NCBI GenBank assembly: GCA_037783545.1
Contig: JBBELK010000396.1
Span: forward strand, 124,001 to 188,000
Origin: Henricia sp. BOLD:AAB3569
Lineage: Eukaryota > Echinodermata > Asteroidea > Spinulosida > Echinasteridae
Reading direction: 5' to 3'
Length of the DNA stretch: 64,000 nucleotides
Position 1 is the first letter of the stretch, and each line of letters begins with the position of its first letter. Below are positions 21,957 to 32,859 of the stretch, piece after piece. The position numbers and the translations under genes are program-made. A model generated the notes under the pieces. That model saw only the letters and a list, made by a program, of their open reading frames with translations, had not been told where the DNA came from and searched no databases.

Positions 21957-22133
21957 ACTGTTCCTTGTCCATGATGTTACTGAGGCGGTGATCCCACCAA
22001 GTACGAGCACTCTGAGGCAACCTCATAAGATAACCTTCATTATGCAGAATGTCTCGTTCGGGTGCTGGTACATCCAACTTTTCAAGGCATGGTTTGATCC
22101 ATGGTGGAACTGGGCTAAGAGATGGTGTGCTCT
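21957..22133 (-). other. Candidate coding exon, unknown protein
   Basis: On the minus strand TTCATTTACAG (about 22134-22144) precedes an open frame reading LSPVPPWIKPCLEKLDVPAP, then RDILHNEGYLMRLPQSARTW and WDHRLSNIMDKEQF. Amino-acid usage is typical of real protein and the border looks like a splice acceptor. The family is unknown to me. It may be one exon of a host gene or of a mobile element. Confidence 0.35.
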
Positions 22134-22694
22134 GTAAATGAAGAATGTCATCGTGATGTAGAGTGGCAAAGAAACTGGTCCTAATATAGTGGATAAACCG
22201 AAAATGGCCTTTATTTGAAAACTATAGCAATTATTCAACATCATAATTAAAATTAAGAAGTTTAAGCATCGTACATGGCTTTATGTCACGAGGCCAGGGG
22301 ACTAGGTTTGTACAGGTTCATGCTTCGTGGTAGCTTATATTAATTAATTTATTAATTTATACATTTTTATTTTCTCTGTTTTTTATTGTAATCTTATCCA
22401 CAGAGGGTGCTCTTTCCACACAAGCTTATGCTTGCTTGCGTCACAGAACAGTGATTTTTAGCAGAACAGAAATTTTCTCCCTGCCACAAATAAAGCTTGG
22501 CAGGCCACAAAGTTTTAAGACCGATTACATGTAAATTCAATTGTTTTCACCCCGGTTAATGAATATGACATTTCTACCATTATTTCTAACCTGCATAATA
22601 AAAATAGTTCTGGGTGTGATTCAAGTAGTTGTCCTCTTATTAAATAGGTAGCTGACGCAACTATTAAGCTTTTAACCTATATTATTATTATTTA

Positions 22695-23280
22695 CAGTTG
22701 TGCCCAAAATTATTCATACCCTTGTCATTTTTAGAATATTTTGAATCCTGTTAATAAATGGGCGAGTTTTGTCTCGCTTACTTATGATACGTATGTGACA
22801 AACAACTGAAAGAATAACAAGTGACATTTTCTGTAATATATTATTTTAGGGGTATTTTATTTAAATATTTCCAAAAAAGGTCCTGTCCATAATTATTCAT
22901 ACCCTTAATAAAGCCACTCTTAATAACCAATAGAAACTCTTAATAACCAATCCAAACGATTCCTGTATCGGCTTACAAGGCTTTGGCCTGTTTCCACTGG
23001 GATTTCCTTCACCCGAGTCTTGAGTTCCCTCCATAGATTCTCGATCGGGTTGAGATACGGGCTTTGGCTCGGCCACTCCAGAACGTCCACATGGTTGTCC
23101 TCGAACCATTTCGTGACTGCATTGGCAGTGTTTGGGATCGTTGTCCTGCTAGTAGATCCAATGCTGACCAAGCTGGAGTTTCTCAGCGGACTTCTTGATG
23201 TTTTCATCGATGATTTTAAAGCTGGGTGGAAATCTCCCTTCACTTTCATGGTTTTCAACAGTATTCCTTTCTTTATATAG
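22695..23280 (-). pseudogene. Tc1-like element, truncated, with terminal and subterminal repeats
   Basis: One end is TA then CAGTTGTGCCCAAAATTATT at 22695, typical of Tc1-family ends. A second copy of the word ATAATTATTCATACCCTT lies at about 22890. The transposase tail on the minus strand reads [20 protein letters not shown] followed by [20 protein letters not shown]. The third catalytic acid (Glu of PIE) remains, but the usual SPDLNP has Tyr for Asp. The block with the second Asp survives only in another frame (QQDNDPKH). The other end of the element is missing. Confidence 0.8.
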
Positions 23281-23993
23281 TCCTTTATGTACTAAGACCA
23301 TTTTATTCAGAATTTCATCCTGGAAAAGTCAGAAAATTTCAGTCTTTTTCCGAGACTCTTTTCATGTGAAACTGAAAACAAAAGGTCACGTCAATTAACT
23401 CGAGCTGTGTGTGTGACGTCATAGCGAGGAGACACACAGCTGCTTTATTGACTATGGTCATGTACCTAGCTCCTCGCACCAAACACGTACACGTTGTATG
23501 CACGCACGGAACCGCGGATTTGTCCACAGAGTTACCACCAACAAGGCATGAAGCTGGCATTTTATTGATATCAAAAATGAATTCAGTGTAACAACCACTG
23601 AGAAAATACACCGAAAATTTTAAAAACTATTACAGAAAAATAACGACTGGTTGTTTATGCTATATGCGGAAAGCATGCAAATTTCTTTGCAAAATAATGA
23701 CTGTCACCTCGCTATAGCCTACCGTAGCGGGGTCAATGCATATCATTATGACGTCATCACCCCGTTCTTCATTTTTGCCGGTTGACGAACACGGTCTAGT
23801 TTTAATTGTTTCTCTCTAATATAAAGTCAGCAATAAATATAAGAAAAATGCAACTTTATCAAGTAACATCCGTTTTATAAAAGAACTGTCTTCCTCGCCA
23901 AGTAGCTTCAAGCTTCCAGCTCGGCTTATATGTACTCCATTTTCATAATCCCATACACTGTGACAAGATTCCCAGTCCTATTTGCCGAGAAGC

Positions 23994-24185
23994 ATTCTGA
24001 CCCCACACTCCTTTGTTGCATTCCTGTTCAGTGAAGCTTGCCATCATGATCTCTCTTGAGCTCTATTCCTTTGAGAGATATGTTCAGCTAAAATTTGATA
24101 TATTATTTTCCTACGTTAAATCCAATTTAATAATAAATATATATCAATGTCTTACTGGTGACAGAACGTTTTTGGTCGAGTGTAT
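23994..24185. mobile_element. Solo arm of the 611-bp MITE family
   Basis: Sequence from the element's interior (TCTGACCCCACACTCCTTTG) to its end (TTTTTGGTCGAGTGTAT) matches 19870-20051, with an extra ATATATATC insertion near 24140. Only one arm is present. It stands immediately next to the outer CACTG element starting at 24204. Confidence 0.8.
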
Positions 24186-24203
24186 GTTCATTTACCGTAT
24201 GTA

Positions 24204-25246
24204 CACTGCAATAAATGCGGTGTTAAATTTCTAACACGAAGGTTTTTTTTTAATTCTTTGGGTGTTACATTTGTGTCAAACGAACACCGGTGTAATATAT
24301 TACAGCAGAAAAAGTGGTGTAGATTTTGCATGGTGTTAAACTTGTTAAACTGCGCATGATCACAATGCATAACGCTTAGTATTCTAATCCCATTGGTTGA
24401 TCTCGAGAAAATTATGGGATGTCGGTCACGTGTTCACTGCAAAAACTGGTGTTAAATTTCTGACACCAACCTGGTGTAAAACTCAAATCTTAATTATTAA
24501 ATACCTTGGTGTATTTTTTTCTTTTCAGAACCACACATATACAAATGAGACTCACATGGTGCTACCGTAAACCCATACACACGTTGATTTCCACCATGCA
24601 TAGCCTTAAGTTTTACCCACCACGTTGTACTTAAGGCCAAACTATCTGCAGTGGTTTTCCTTATGATATCATCATTACTCCTTAGGGGGATGTGAAGAAA
24701 TAGTGAAAAAAAGGTGTTTTCCTGTCTTCTCAAAACATGAGAACAATAGTATTTTGCCAATTTCATTACTGTTCCACCACGAAAAGATTAGTGTTAAAAT
24801 ATTTAACACCAAATGCTGATATTAATTTACACCGTGAGTGTTCTCTTATATACATACCGGGAAGAATCACATTTAACACAAAGGGTGTTAAATTTAACAC
24901 TTGAGGTTTTGCAGTGCGTGTTTTTTTTTTAAAGTGGTTCCCCATTTTACTCTTAAATTGGTGTTGGCTTTTAATTTTGTAAGAATAAATCAACTGTATG
25001 GTGTTAAAATTTAATTCCACATTTAGGTGTCAATTAACACACAAATTATTGCCCAAAATAAACACCAAGAAGAATAAGTTGACACCGGATGGGAGTGTTA
25101 ATGTTTAACACTCTTCTTGGTGTAAACAAATATTGATTCTCAAATTGATGTTACTTAACACCCAAATTCTTGCCCAAAATGGATACCAACGAAGAATCAA
25201 ATTTTACACCAATGGTGTAGTTTTTAACACCGCATTTTTTGCAGTG
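24204..25246. mobile_element. CACTA-type non-autonomous element (outer)
   Basis: The left end CACTGCAATAAATGCGGTGT (24204) mirrors the right end ACACCGCATTTTTTGCAGTG (25246). The interior is filled with subterminal GGTGTTAAATTT/AACACC words in both orientations, as in CACTA/EnSpm elements. Both flanks read TA. No transposase is encoded. The DUF4218-type gene 5.5 kb away is from the superfamily that could mobilise it, but a link is inference. Confidence 0.75.
24435..24916. mobile_element. CACTA-type non-autonomous element nested in the outer one
   Basis: Left end CACTGCAAAAACTGGTGTTA at 24435, right end TTGAGGTTTTGCAGTG at 24916. CGTGTT stands directly on both sides (24429-24434 and 24917-24922), so a 6-bp target duplication is possible, although 2-3 bp is usual in CACTA elements. 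The interior at 24540-24590 contains GGTTTACGGTAGCACCATGT (minus strand), a word also found at 10677 next to the Penelope-like pseudogene. Confidence 0.7.
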
Positions 25247-25249
25247 TAC

Positions 25250-26350
25250 GCCTTTCATTTTAAGGACCTATAGTTTTGGAGCCCATGCGGCCATGACACG
25301 TTTCATACTAAACCAAAAAAAACGTCTGCACACTTTTTTTCCCCATTTATTCAACACAAAAACCGTGCCTGGTTTTTTTTCAGGTTTGTTTAAGTACTAT
25401 ATGAACTGCATCTATGTGGCTAACATTTCTAAAAGGCAGTTTATCAACATTCTTTTTAAAGTTTTATAATGCCGTTGTTTCTGCATTTAAAAGTTTTCTA
25501 ATCACATAATCTGCCTGTAAACAAAATGATGCAATTCTTTTGTGAATTCAAACTTGAAAAAAAATGAAAATGGTCTTTTTCCGGATTTTGGTTTGTTTTT
25601 GCTGTATAGGGCATGTTTTTTCGTGCCTTTGTGAACTTAAAAATGCAATAAAATATGTATGTATTCCTTTTTCGGCTATAATGTTGGTCATTTTCAGAAA
25701 TACACAATGTAGATCAATTTGTAAATAATGTGCAGTATACAGGCGACTAATGTCTAGCCTTCTGTAACTGGTACTCTGGTAGACTATTTTTGTTATAAAC
25801 ATTTTTGTAATTCCATTGCCACTTTGCTGGTGTTTTAGCTCTGTCATTTTTGTACAAATACATTTTTTGAAAGATATAGTTTTATACCTATTTTATATGT
25901 ACATGTATTTATACTTTATACTGTAAATGTATTAAATTGTTTTGAAAATGTATACACAGTGTATACAGCATTTGCACGTGTGTGTACTATACAAAGTGGT
26001 AGAGAGGTTAAGTAATCATATTAAAATAGTAATAACTTCAAAAGGTGATTGTGATGTTTGTGATTACACAATAGTCGGGCAGCTTATGGTGTCCCGTGGG
26101 AATTAAATGATTATAATATCTCATGTACCTAGTTGTGTTGCAAGGGTGATCATATACAAATGGCCGCCAGTTAAAGCCCCATATTGCATGCAATGACTTT
26201 TGGTGGCCAAATCTACATTGAAGGTGTAAAGAGAGCAGCACAACCAAATGTTATGATATCCAAATCCCTATATCCAAATCCCTATCCACACCCGCATCTG
26301 CTAACACTAATACTTGGTGTTCCTTTTTATTTTCAATTTTTCAATTTTTC
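25250..26350. other. No recognisable gene
   Basis: AT-rich stretch with runs of T and A. Open frames are short and I recognise none. No terminal repeats were noticed. Confidence 0.35.
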
Positions 26351-26356
26351 ATTTTT

Positions 26357-28092
26357 CTTAGAAATTAGCTTCAAACAGGGTAAATACACCCAACACACAA
26401 AGTAAGTTCCCACCTAATACTTTTTGATGTAACTCAAAAACTATTTTATTGATTTTGGCATTCAAAAAGTGATGTATGCACCGATGTCTTACGCACACAA
26501 TGAGTGGTATCTTTTGGCCAGTAGACGCTGTCTTCACTAAGAAATCACGCATTTTATGACATTTTGGGCTGAAACAGAAGTTGCACTTTTGTCAATGTGT
26601 TTACTTTTACACCCTGAAAAATTGTGTTCTGGCCATTATTACCCCTTGTCGTTATTGTTAAAGATAGTATACATGATTGGTAAACTGTTACAAATAGTTT
26701 TATCCCCCTGTGTGATTGAAGATATGCATGATTAAAACCAACCTGAGCAAAAAACAGCTCCGCACTTCGTCTAACTTTTGAGAAAACAGTCAAAAAAGGG
26801 TTTGCAGTCATTTCGCCCCAAAACCCCTTGAACCATTTCGCCCTTAACCACGGCCTGTGCACGAAGTGGTTTTGGGCAAAGTGGCATTTGGGCGATGTAG
26901 TGTTTGGACGAGGTGAATTGGGGCGAAATGGCACTTGGGCGAAGTGGTTTTGGGGCGAATTGAATTTGTGTCTCATTAGACGAAAAATATTGTTTTTACT
27001 CATTTCTCAAAGACTATAATAGCACTTTAGACAAAACCATTTCAGGGGAAGTTTTCTACGGTCATCATGTTTATATTGTGTAAGTTAGGCGTAACTCTGA
27101 ACATTTCTGATTTTCGAGATACCAATCATGTATACTGCCTTTAAGTAACATAGTGCTTATCTGCAAGAACTGTTCAATAATGAGTGGGTCCGCCGTCTTT
27201 TGCAATCACCCCAACTTGGGCAAACACATGCAACAGGAAAAACTGACACAGACCAGAAGATGACAGACTTTATTTTATAGCCACTTTAATTTAATCCCAA
27301 AGAATTTTAACATAACCGGGTTTACATCGCAAAGAAAATGTTTTTTTCTTCTTCAAACTCTGTGTGATTATGTAATATGACATGGCAGTGCATCTGTAGT
27401 AATGTCGACTTGCATGACAAAGTCTTGTATTACAGGAAGAAAAGACATTTTAAAAGATGTATACATGTAAATCAAACATTTCTCAAGTCACCAACCGGTA
27501 TTTGAAGACAACGGGATTGAGCGTAAGGAATGGCCAGCAGGATTCCACGACTGCAATCATATAGAAAAAATCCGGGATGACATTAAGCGCGTGCGGAAGG
27601 CGAATGACGACACGTTTTTGCAGGATTTGCAAGTACGCATTTTACAGCAGATGTAGGAAAACTTTAGCAGCGCATTCGAAGTTTAATAAACAGCATGCGC
27701 AAATAATGTATTGAGGGATTGCAAAAGACGGCGGACCCACTCAATGTTGAACAGTTCTTGCAGATAAGCAGTCTGTTACTTAACTGAAGTCAATGTCAAT
27801 TAAGGGGTATAATGGTCAGAAACAGTTTTCAGTGTGTAAAAGTGAACATTATTAACAAAAGTGCAACTTCTGTTTTGGCGCAAAATGTTATAAAATGTGT
27901 GATTTCCTAGTGAAAACGGTGTCTACTGGCCAAAATAAACTACTCATTGTGTGTGTAAGACATCGGTGCACACATCGCTTTTAGAATGACAAAAATCTGT
28001 AATTAAAAAATAATTTGTGAGTTGCATCAAAAAGTATTAGACGGGAACTAACTTATTGTGTTGGGTGTATTTTGTTAGAAGTAATTTCTGAG
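26357..28092. mobile_element. 1.7-kb non-autonomous element with ~300-bp terminal inverted repeats
   Basis: The left arm (26357-26660) and right arm (about 27790-28092) are diverged reverse complements. Examples are CACCCAACACACAAAGTAAG against the right-arm TTATTGTGTTGGGTG, and the paired words around ATACTTTTTGATG. A second, inner inverted pair, 27143-27208 and 27714-27780, includes CTTATCTGCAAGAACTGTTC and its complement. The middle 500 bases are unrelated to the arms and code for nothing I recognise. The pattern suggests an old element with nested foldbacks. Confidence 0.75.
26812..26965. repeat. Foldback minisatellite of GGGCGAAGTGG words
   Basis: The right half is a run of related words (TTGGGCGATGTAG, TTGGGGCGAAATGG, TTGGGCGAAGTGG, TTGGGGCGAATTG). 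The left half carries the complement (TTCGCCCCAAAACCCC, ATTTCGCCC). The block can therefore fold back on itself. It sits inside the 1.7-kb inverted-repeat element. Confidence 0.65.
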
Positions 28093-28384
28093 ATATTTCC
28101 AAAAGGGGATTTTTTTTAAAAACATTGCTGGACTAACCCCGTCATTCAGATTTTCTTCAAAATTGTAGGAAATGTTGCTTCAGATGATATTCCTTGAATT
28201 TGACCAAACACAGGAAATGAAATGTAGGAAAACGTCAAATTGTTGGCCCAAATTTCATTTTTTTTCTTCTTCGAAATTTGCTTGGGAAAACTGCCAGGGA
28301 CTGAATTTAAAAAAATATATTTTGAGGAAAAATGTCAATTTTTTAAGAACATTTCGATTTCTTTCAGAAATTAGCTTGAAAATC

Positions 28385-28625
28385 TGCCAAAAGTTCGACC
28401 ACCGGTAGTGCTGCTGTGGTTAGTGAGCAGAACTTCAAGGCCGGAGGACTCTCAAGGCCGGAGTTCCTCACAACACCTTGGAATTATTAAGGTTTAAACA
28501 AATGACTATGTCCCGACGGAGCAAAATTCGGCCAACGGTAGTGGCGCCGTGGTAGTGAGCGGAGCTTATAGAGGCCTTAGGACCCACGTTCGGTTCGGTT
28601 CGGTTCCTCACAGCCCCTTGGAATT
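28385..28625. repeat. Diverged tandem duplication at the LINE 3' border
   Basis: Two units of about 110-140 bases share GGTAGTG...GTGGT(T)AGTGAGC, then TTCCTCACA and CCCCTTGGAATT-type endings (28385-28490 and 28520-28625). The LINE 3' tail begins exactly at the end of the second unit. GGAGCAAAATTCGGCC from this unit reappears at 32836-32851 on the other side of the LINE, so the LINE may have inserted into this repeat. Confidence 0.6.
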
Positions 28626-29153
28626 TATTTATTTCTGATATTTTACCAGGATAACCCGATTCACTACGTAAAGTGGTCTTCCCCGGAGTCCTGGAGTATA
28701 AAAACACTAATATAAAATACATGTATATAAAATAAACAAGTACAGTCAATACATTTATCAAACAACATAAAACCAAAGAAAATTTAAATTAAGATTAAAA
28801 GAGATTTAATAATAAGGCAGCTAACATAACAGGGGCAGTCTTTCAATACCCTTATTTCAACAGTGGCCAAGACTGCCCATGTTATGTAGCCGTCGTGAAA
28901 TTGACCCCACCCAACGTAAAATCCCGATGAATAAAAACAAAGTTCACGTAAAACAAAAAAACAACACGCACAGGTAAAATCCAAGTGTTAAACCCATATA
29001 GATTAAATAAAATTAAATTTAAACCCATATAAATTAAATAAAATTAAACATAGACATAACTTTAAAATATCAATATATCTCTGTATAAAACATAAATTTG
29101 AAGTAAAACAAACAACATAAAATAATATAAAATACAAATACCTTAAAAAGCCG

Positions 29154-31400
29154 TTATGAGTTAGCCATGTGGGTTTTCAGCAATGATTTAAAAATACCAA
29201 TTGATGGAGCTGACCGCAGTTCTTGGCCAAGGCTGTTCCAGACCATGGCTCCACTAATTAGTGGACTGTGCTTTAAGCTTTCGGTTTTGAATATTGGGAT
29301 GAAGAGTTTATCGTTACTAGAGTGCCTAGTGGAATAATTATGAATGTCACATGCTTTAGTTATAAAATTGGTTAAATAAGAGGGGGCAAGACCGTGGATA
29401 ATTTTATACATTAATACTGCCCTCAAATATGCAAAACGTTTCTGTATGGGCATCCATCCAAGTGTCTCAAATAATTCACGGGACGGTGTATCATATCCTT
29501 TGCCCAATATAATTCTTGCTGCACATTTTTGTAACTTCAATAATTTTTCAGTGTACATTTTATATCGTTCAGACCAAATCTGAGCACAGTAATCAAAGTG
29601 AGGCAAGATGCAGGCATTGTAAAGCATTTTTAGCGAGTATAAAGGGATGTGAGGTTTAACTCGTCTTAACATACCAAGCTGTTTTTGTATTGTTGCCACC
29701 ACTTTGTTGACTTGCTCATTCCATTTTAATTCTTCGTCTATCATTACACCAAGACATTTCAATTTCTGAACTCTTTGTAGTGGCACACCGTTTACTTGAA
29801 CATTAAAGTCTGTAATTCCAATAAGTTTACTTTTAGATCCCATAATCATCACATTGGTTTTGTCGTGATTCATAACCAAGCGGTTTACGTTCAACCATTG
29901 TGAGATTTCACCGAGTGCTAGTGACAATTTACCTTCAATATCAGCACTTGTTGTAACAGACACTGTCAGTGTGGTATCATCAGCATACATGTCAATGACA
30001 CCAGTATTGACAGATAATGGCATGGAATTTACATAAATGGAAAATAACAAAGGACCCAATATGGAACCTTAAGGTACGCCACTAACAACGTTTTGTACTG
30101 TCGAAAACGTTTTATTTATAAAGGCACGTTGGCTGCGTTCTGAAAGATAACTTTTAAACCAGTTCAATGTGTTGGTACAACAGCCGATTGTCTTTAGTTT
30201 AGTAAGAAGAATTGTATGGTCAATGGTATCAAAGGCCTTACGGAGGTCGATAAACGCCACCTCAGTCAGCAAACCAGCATCAAGGTTTTGACTCCACTGA
30301 GTAACCATCTTAGTCAAAATCGTAGTAGTTGAATGCTTAGGTCTAAAACCCGACTGGTTAGGGTGTAATAATTGATTTTCGTTAAGAAACTCAAGGAGCT
30401 GGTCTGAAACGGCACGTTCCAAAATTTTGCTGACAGTTGATAAGATGGAGATGGGGCGGTAATTACCTACCTCCGACGGGTCTCCAGACTTAAAAATTTG
30501 AGTAACTCTAGCTCTCTTCATTCCCCGGGGGACGTATCCTGTAGTGAGAGATCTATTTATCACATTAGTCAAAGAATCAAGAATGGCTGGTAAAGTAATT
30601 TTCAATAACCGACAACTGATAAAATCATCTCCAGTAGATTTGTTGACATTCATTTCGCGTATTACCTTTTCCACATAATCGGATGAAACTGGCTCTAAGA
30701 CAAACTCTTCACCGTGTGTTACACAGCCAGCATTGTCACCATAGTCTGGAACAGGTATATCGATTGGTAAATGTTTGCTCACCTCTTTTGCACAGTTAAT
30801 AAAATAATCGTTAAACATATTGGCAAGAGTAAAAGCATCGTCACAATGTTCTCCATTTATTTTAAGTGAAAGTGGTGGTGGGCGATTGTGTTTGGGTATT
30901 ATTTCGTTAAGACATTTCCAAATTTTCTTGCTGTTACCCACATTATTGCTGATGGCAGTACGGTAAAAGTTGGATTTAGCATTTTGTATGAGGTGAGTAA
31001 CTCTATTACGAAGACATTTGTAACGTTTCCATAAGGCTTCAGTGTTGTGTTTAACAGCGGCTTTGTGAACACGGTCACGCTCGTTCATTGCGCTAATTAT
31101 GTCATCATTGATCCACGGACAGGCAGTGTCTGATTTTCTTTTTTCGAAGGGGGCATGTTGGTTAATGACAGCAATGAACGATTCAGCCCATAACTGCCAT
31201 ACCTGTTCCGTGTCATCAATGTTAACAATTAAATCCCAGCGCACGTTACGCAGGTCATTAATGAGGTCATCTTTATTCAAATTATTAAAAGACCGCGATT
31301 CAAGGTATTTATGGGTATTCACTGTTAAAACCTCGTGTTGCGTACAACAAGAAATGGTCACTGATACTGGTACAGATGACTCCTTGATCAATAAAAACAT
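29154..31400 (-). pseudogene. LINE ORF2 reverse transcriptase part, stop codon in GVPQGS
   Basis: 31400-30069 and 30059-29154 are in the same frame, separated by one TAA at 30069-30071. It replaces a Gln codon (CAA to TAA, one C-to-T change on the coding strand) in the GVP-Q-GSILGPLLF block. Upstream are YRPISILSTVSKILERAVSD, QSGFRPKHSTTTIL and motif A FIDLRKAFDTIDH. Downstream are motif C MYADDTTL, the thumb (LKCLGVMIDEELKW) and a C-terminal tail (YKIIHGLAPSYL) usual for CR1/L2 elements. The catalytic acids of motifs A and C are intact. A frame break separates it from the endonuclease near 31320. Confidence 0.93.
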
Positions 31401-32238
31401 TTGGATTATTAATAAAAATCAAATCAATTAATGTCCTGGAGTGACTCGTTACTCTAGTAGGTGACTTAATTATTTGCACAAAGCCGTGTGTATCAGAAGA
31501 AAACTTCAATTTGTCTGTGTTTGTACTCGACACACCTTCCATAAAATTACAATTAAAATCACCCGTGATAATGCAATCCTTGTTACTGTTAGCAGCTGTC
31601 GATATCATATGATCAAATGCATTAAAAAAATCAATACTTGAATTTGGTGGCCTATAAAATGTACCAGCTAGAATCGGTTTAACTTTACTCTTAATTTCTA
31701 TCAAGATGTTTTCAGTTGTTTCAGAATCTAAATTATTTTGCCTAGTAAAAGTTATACTATTTGGCACATACATAGCTACGCCTCCACCGTTCCTATTTCT
31801 ATCTTTCCTTATAACTGAGAACCCGTCAATGTGTATTTCATTGTCAGTAATACTGGAGTTGCATAGAGTTTCGCTAAAACAAATCACATCAAACGGTTTA
31901 TGTTTAGGCAGAACACGAAGCTCGTCCAATTTACTAACTAAACTGTGAATATTTAAATGCGCAAATTTTATACCTTTAATATTAGATGGGATAATACTGC
32001 CATTGTGTAAGTGTTCGTTATTTTGGTTGTTCACTCTTTCCGGTGTTCCAAGTGTTCCGGAATTTGTTAGCGGCGACGATGGATGCGATGGCGGATCCAC
32101 TCTGATTCCTGTGAGGGAAGTGGGACGCGGGATGGAACTGTTCTGGCGGAAGGTTGGTCGGCCAACTGATGATGAGGCCTTTTGCGGCTTTTCCAGTCCG
32201 GTTGATAGGAGGTGGCAAGGGGACGCTGGGTCTGCCAA
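31309..32238 (-). pseudogene. LINE ORF2 N-terminal APE endonuclease
   Basis: From about residue 90 the frame shows the exonuclease-endonuclease-phosphatase fold blocks: FAHLNIHSLVSKLDEL (Asn), DVICFSETLCNSS (Glu), AGTFYRPPNSS (Tyr), IITGDFNCNF (Asp and Asn), and SISDHFLLYA (Asp and His). All metal-binding and catalytic positions are readable. The first ~90 residues are Pro/Ser-rich and overlap the ORF1 tail in another phase. The frame is lost just after SDH, where the reverse-transcriptase frame begins. Confidence 0.9.
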
Positions 32239-32615
32239 AAAGGACTTTGTCTATCGGTACGAGGTGCACTCCTTATATGGTTGTTGTCTTGGATGATGTG
32301 AGAGGGGTACTGTGATGAGGATGGTTTCCAACGTGTATCGATACGATTGGATGATGTAGCGGATTCCAATGGTGGCAGACCTCGTAAATGATGGATAAAG
32401 TTTCTTGCAAGACGAATGATGCCTGAGTGGTTTAGATGAAGCCCATCGGATGAAATGAATCGCTGGGTTATGTTATCGTTATTTATAAAATGCCACTTCT
32501 GGACATCGCAGCACTTCCTTATCAGTTCATTTGCAGCAGCAATCCTTTCGAATTCCATTTGACTTTCAGTGTATTTGTGGATGATTGGAGAGACAGTAAT
32601 TATTTTCGCGTCATA
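32067..32615 (-). pseudogene. LINE ORF1 C-terminal part, SGNH-hydrolase-like
   Basis: The frame reads AKIITVSPIIHKYTESQMEF, ERIAAANELIRKCC, FINNDNITQRFISSDGLHLN and HSGIIRLARN. D-x-L-H in SDGLHLN matches the catalytic Asp/His block V of SGNH hydrolases, a domain known from ORF1 of CR1-like LINEs. The N-terminal part with the Ser block is missing because the copy is 5'-truncated. A basic, Ser/Arg-rich tail follows and overlaps ORF2 by about 170 bases. Confidence 0.75.
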
Positions 32616-32659
32616 TTTTTGCTGTGATCAAGTTTTGAAAAAATAACTAGGCCCAGACT

Positions 32660-32760
32660 GGTACCTTCAAGGCAGTATACATCATGGTAATCTCGAAAAT
32701 CAGAAATGTTCACAGATTTACGCCTAACTTACACAATATAAACATAATGACCGTAGACAA
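32660..32760 (-). repeat. Dispersed ~90-bp repeat, inverted partner of 27054-27145
   Basis: TTCAAGGCAGTATACATCAT, ATCTCGAAAATCAGAAATGT and CGCCTAACTTACACAATATA, ending in ATGACCGT, are the complement of 27054-27145 inside the large inverted-repeat element. Two bracketing copies of GACTGGTA(C/A)CTT-type words (about 32655 and 32808) flank it. Confidence 0.7.
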
Positions 32761-32859
32761 ATTTTTTTGACAAAGAATGACAAAGTTTTTTAAATATTAC
32801 TAAGTCCCGACTGGTAACTTAAGTATTTGAAATACGGAGCAAAATTCGGCCTTCCCAGA

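Larger units (their letters stand above)
28615..32640 (-). mobile_element. CR1-type non-LTR retrotransposon (LINE), nearly full length, dead
   Basis: Minus-strand order: the end of an SGNH-type ORF1, APE endonuclease, reverse transcriptase, C-terminal tail, then a 3' UTR ending in an AAATAAATAAATTCC-type tail at about 28620. The copy starts inside ORF1 (about 32640), a 5' truncation typical of target-primed reverse transcription. Domain order and the SGNH-like ORF1 favour the CR1/L2 group. At least three lesions inactivate it. It is the only long retroelement in the window. Confidence 0.88.

Noticed and set aside
29154..32640. LTR retrotransposon or virus-like integration
   Set aside because: There are no long terminal repeats, protease, integrase or envelope; APE endonuclease plus RT order and an AAAT-type tail identify a non-LTR LINE.
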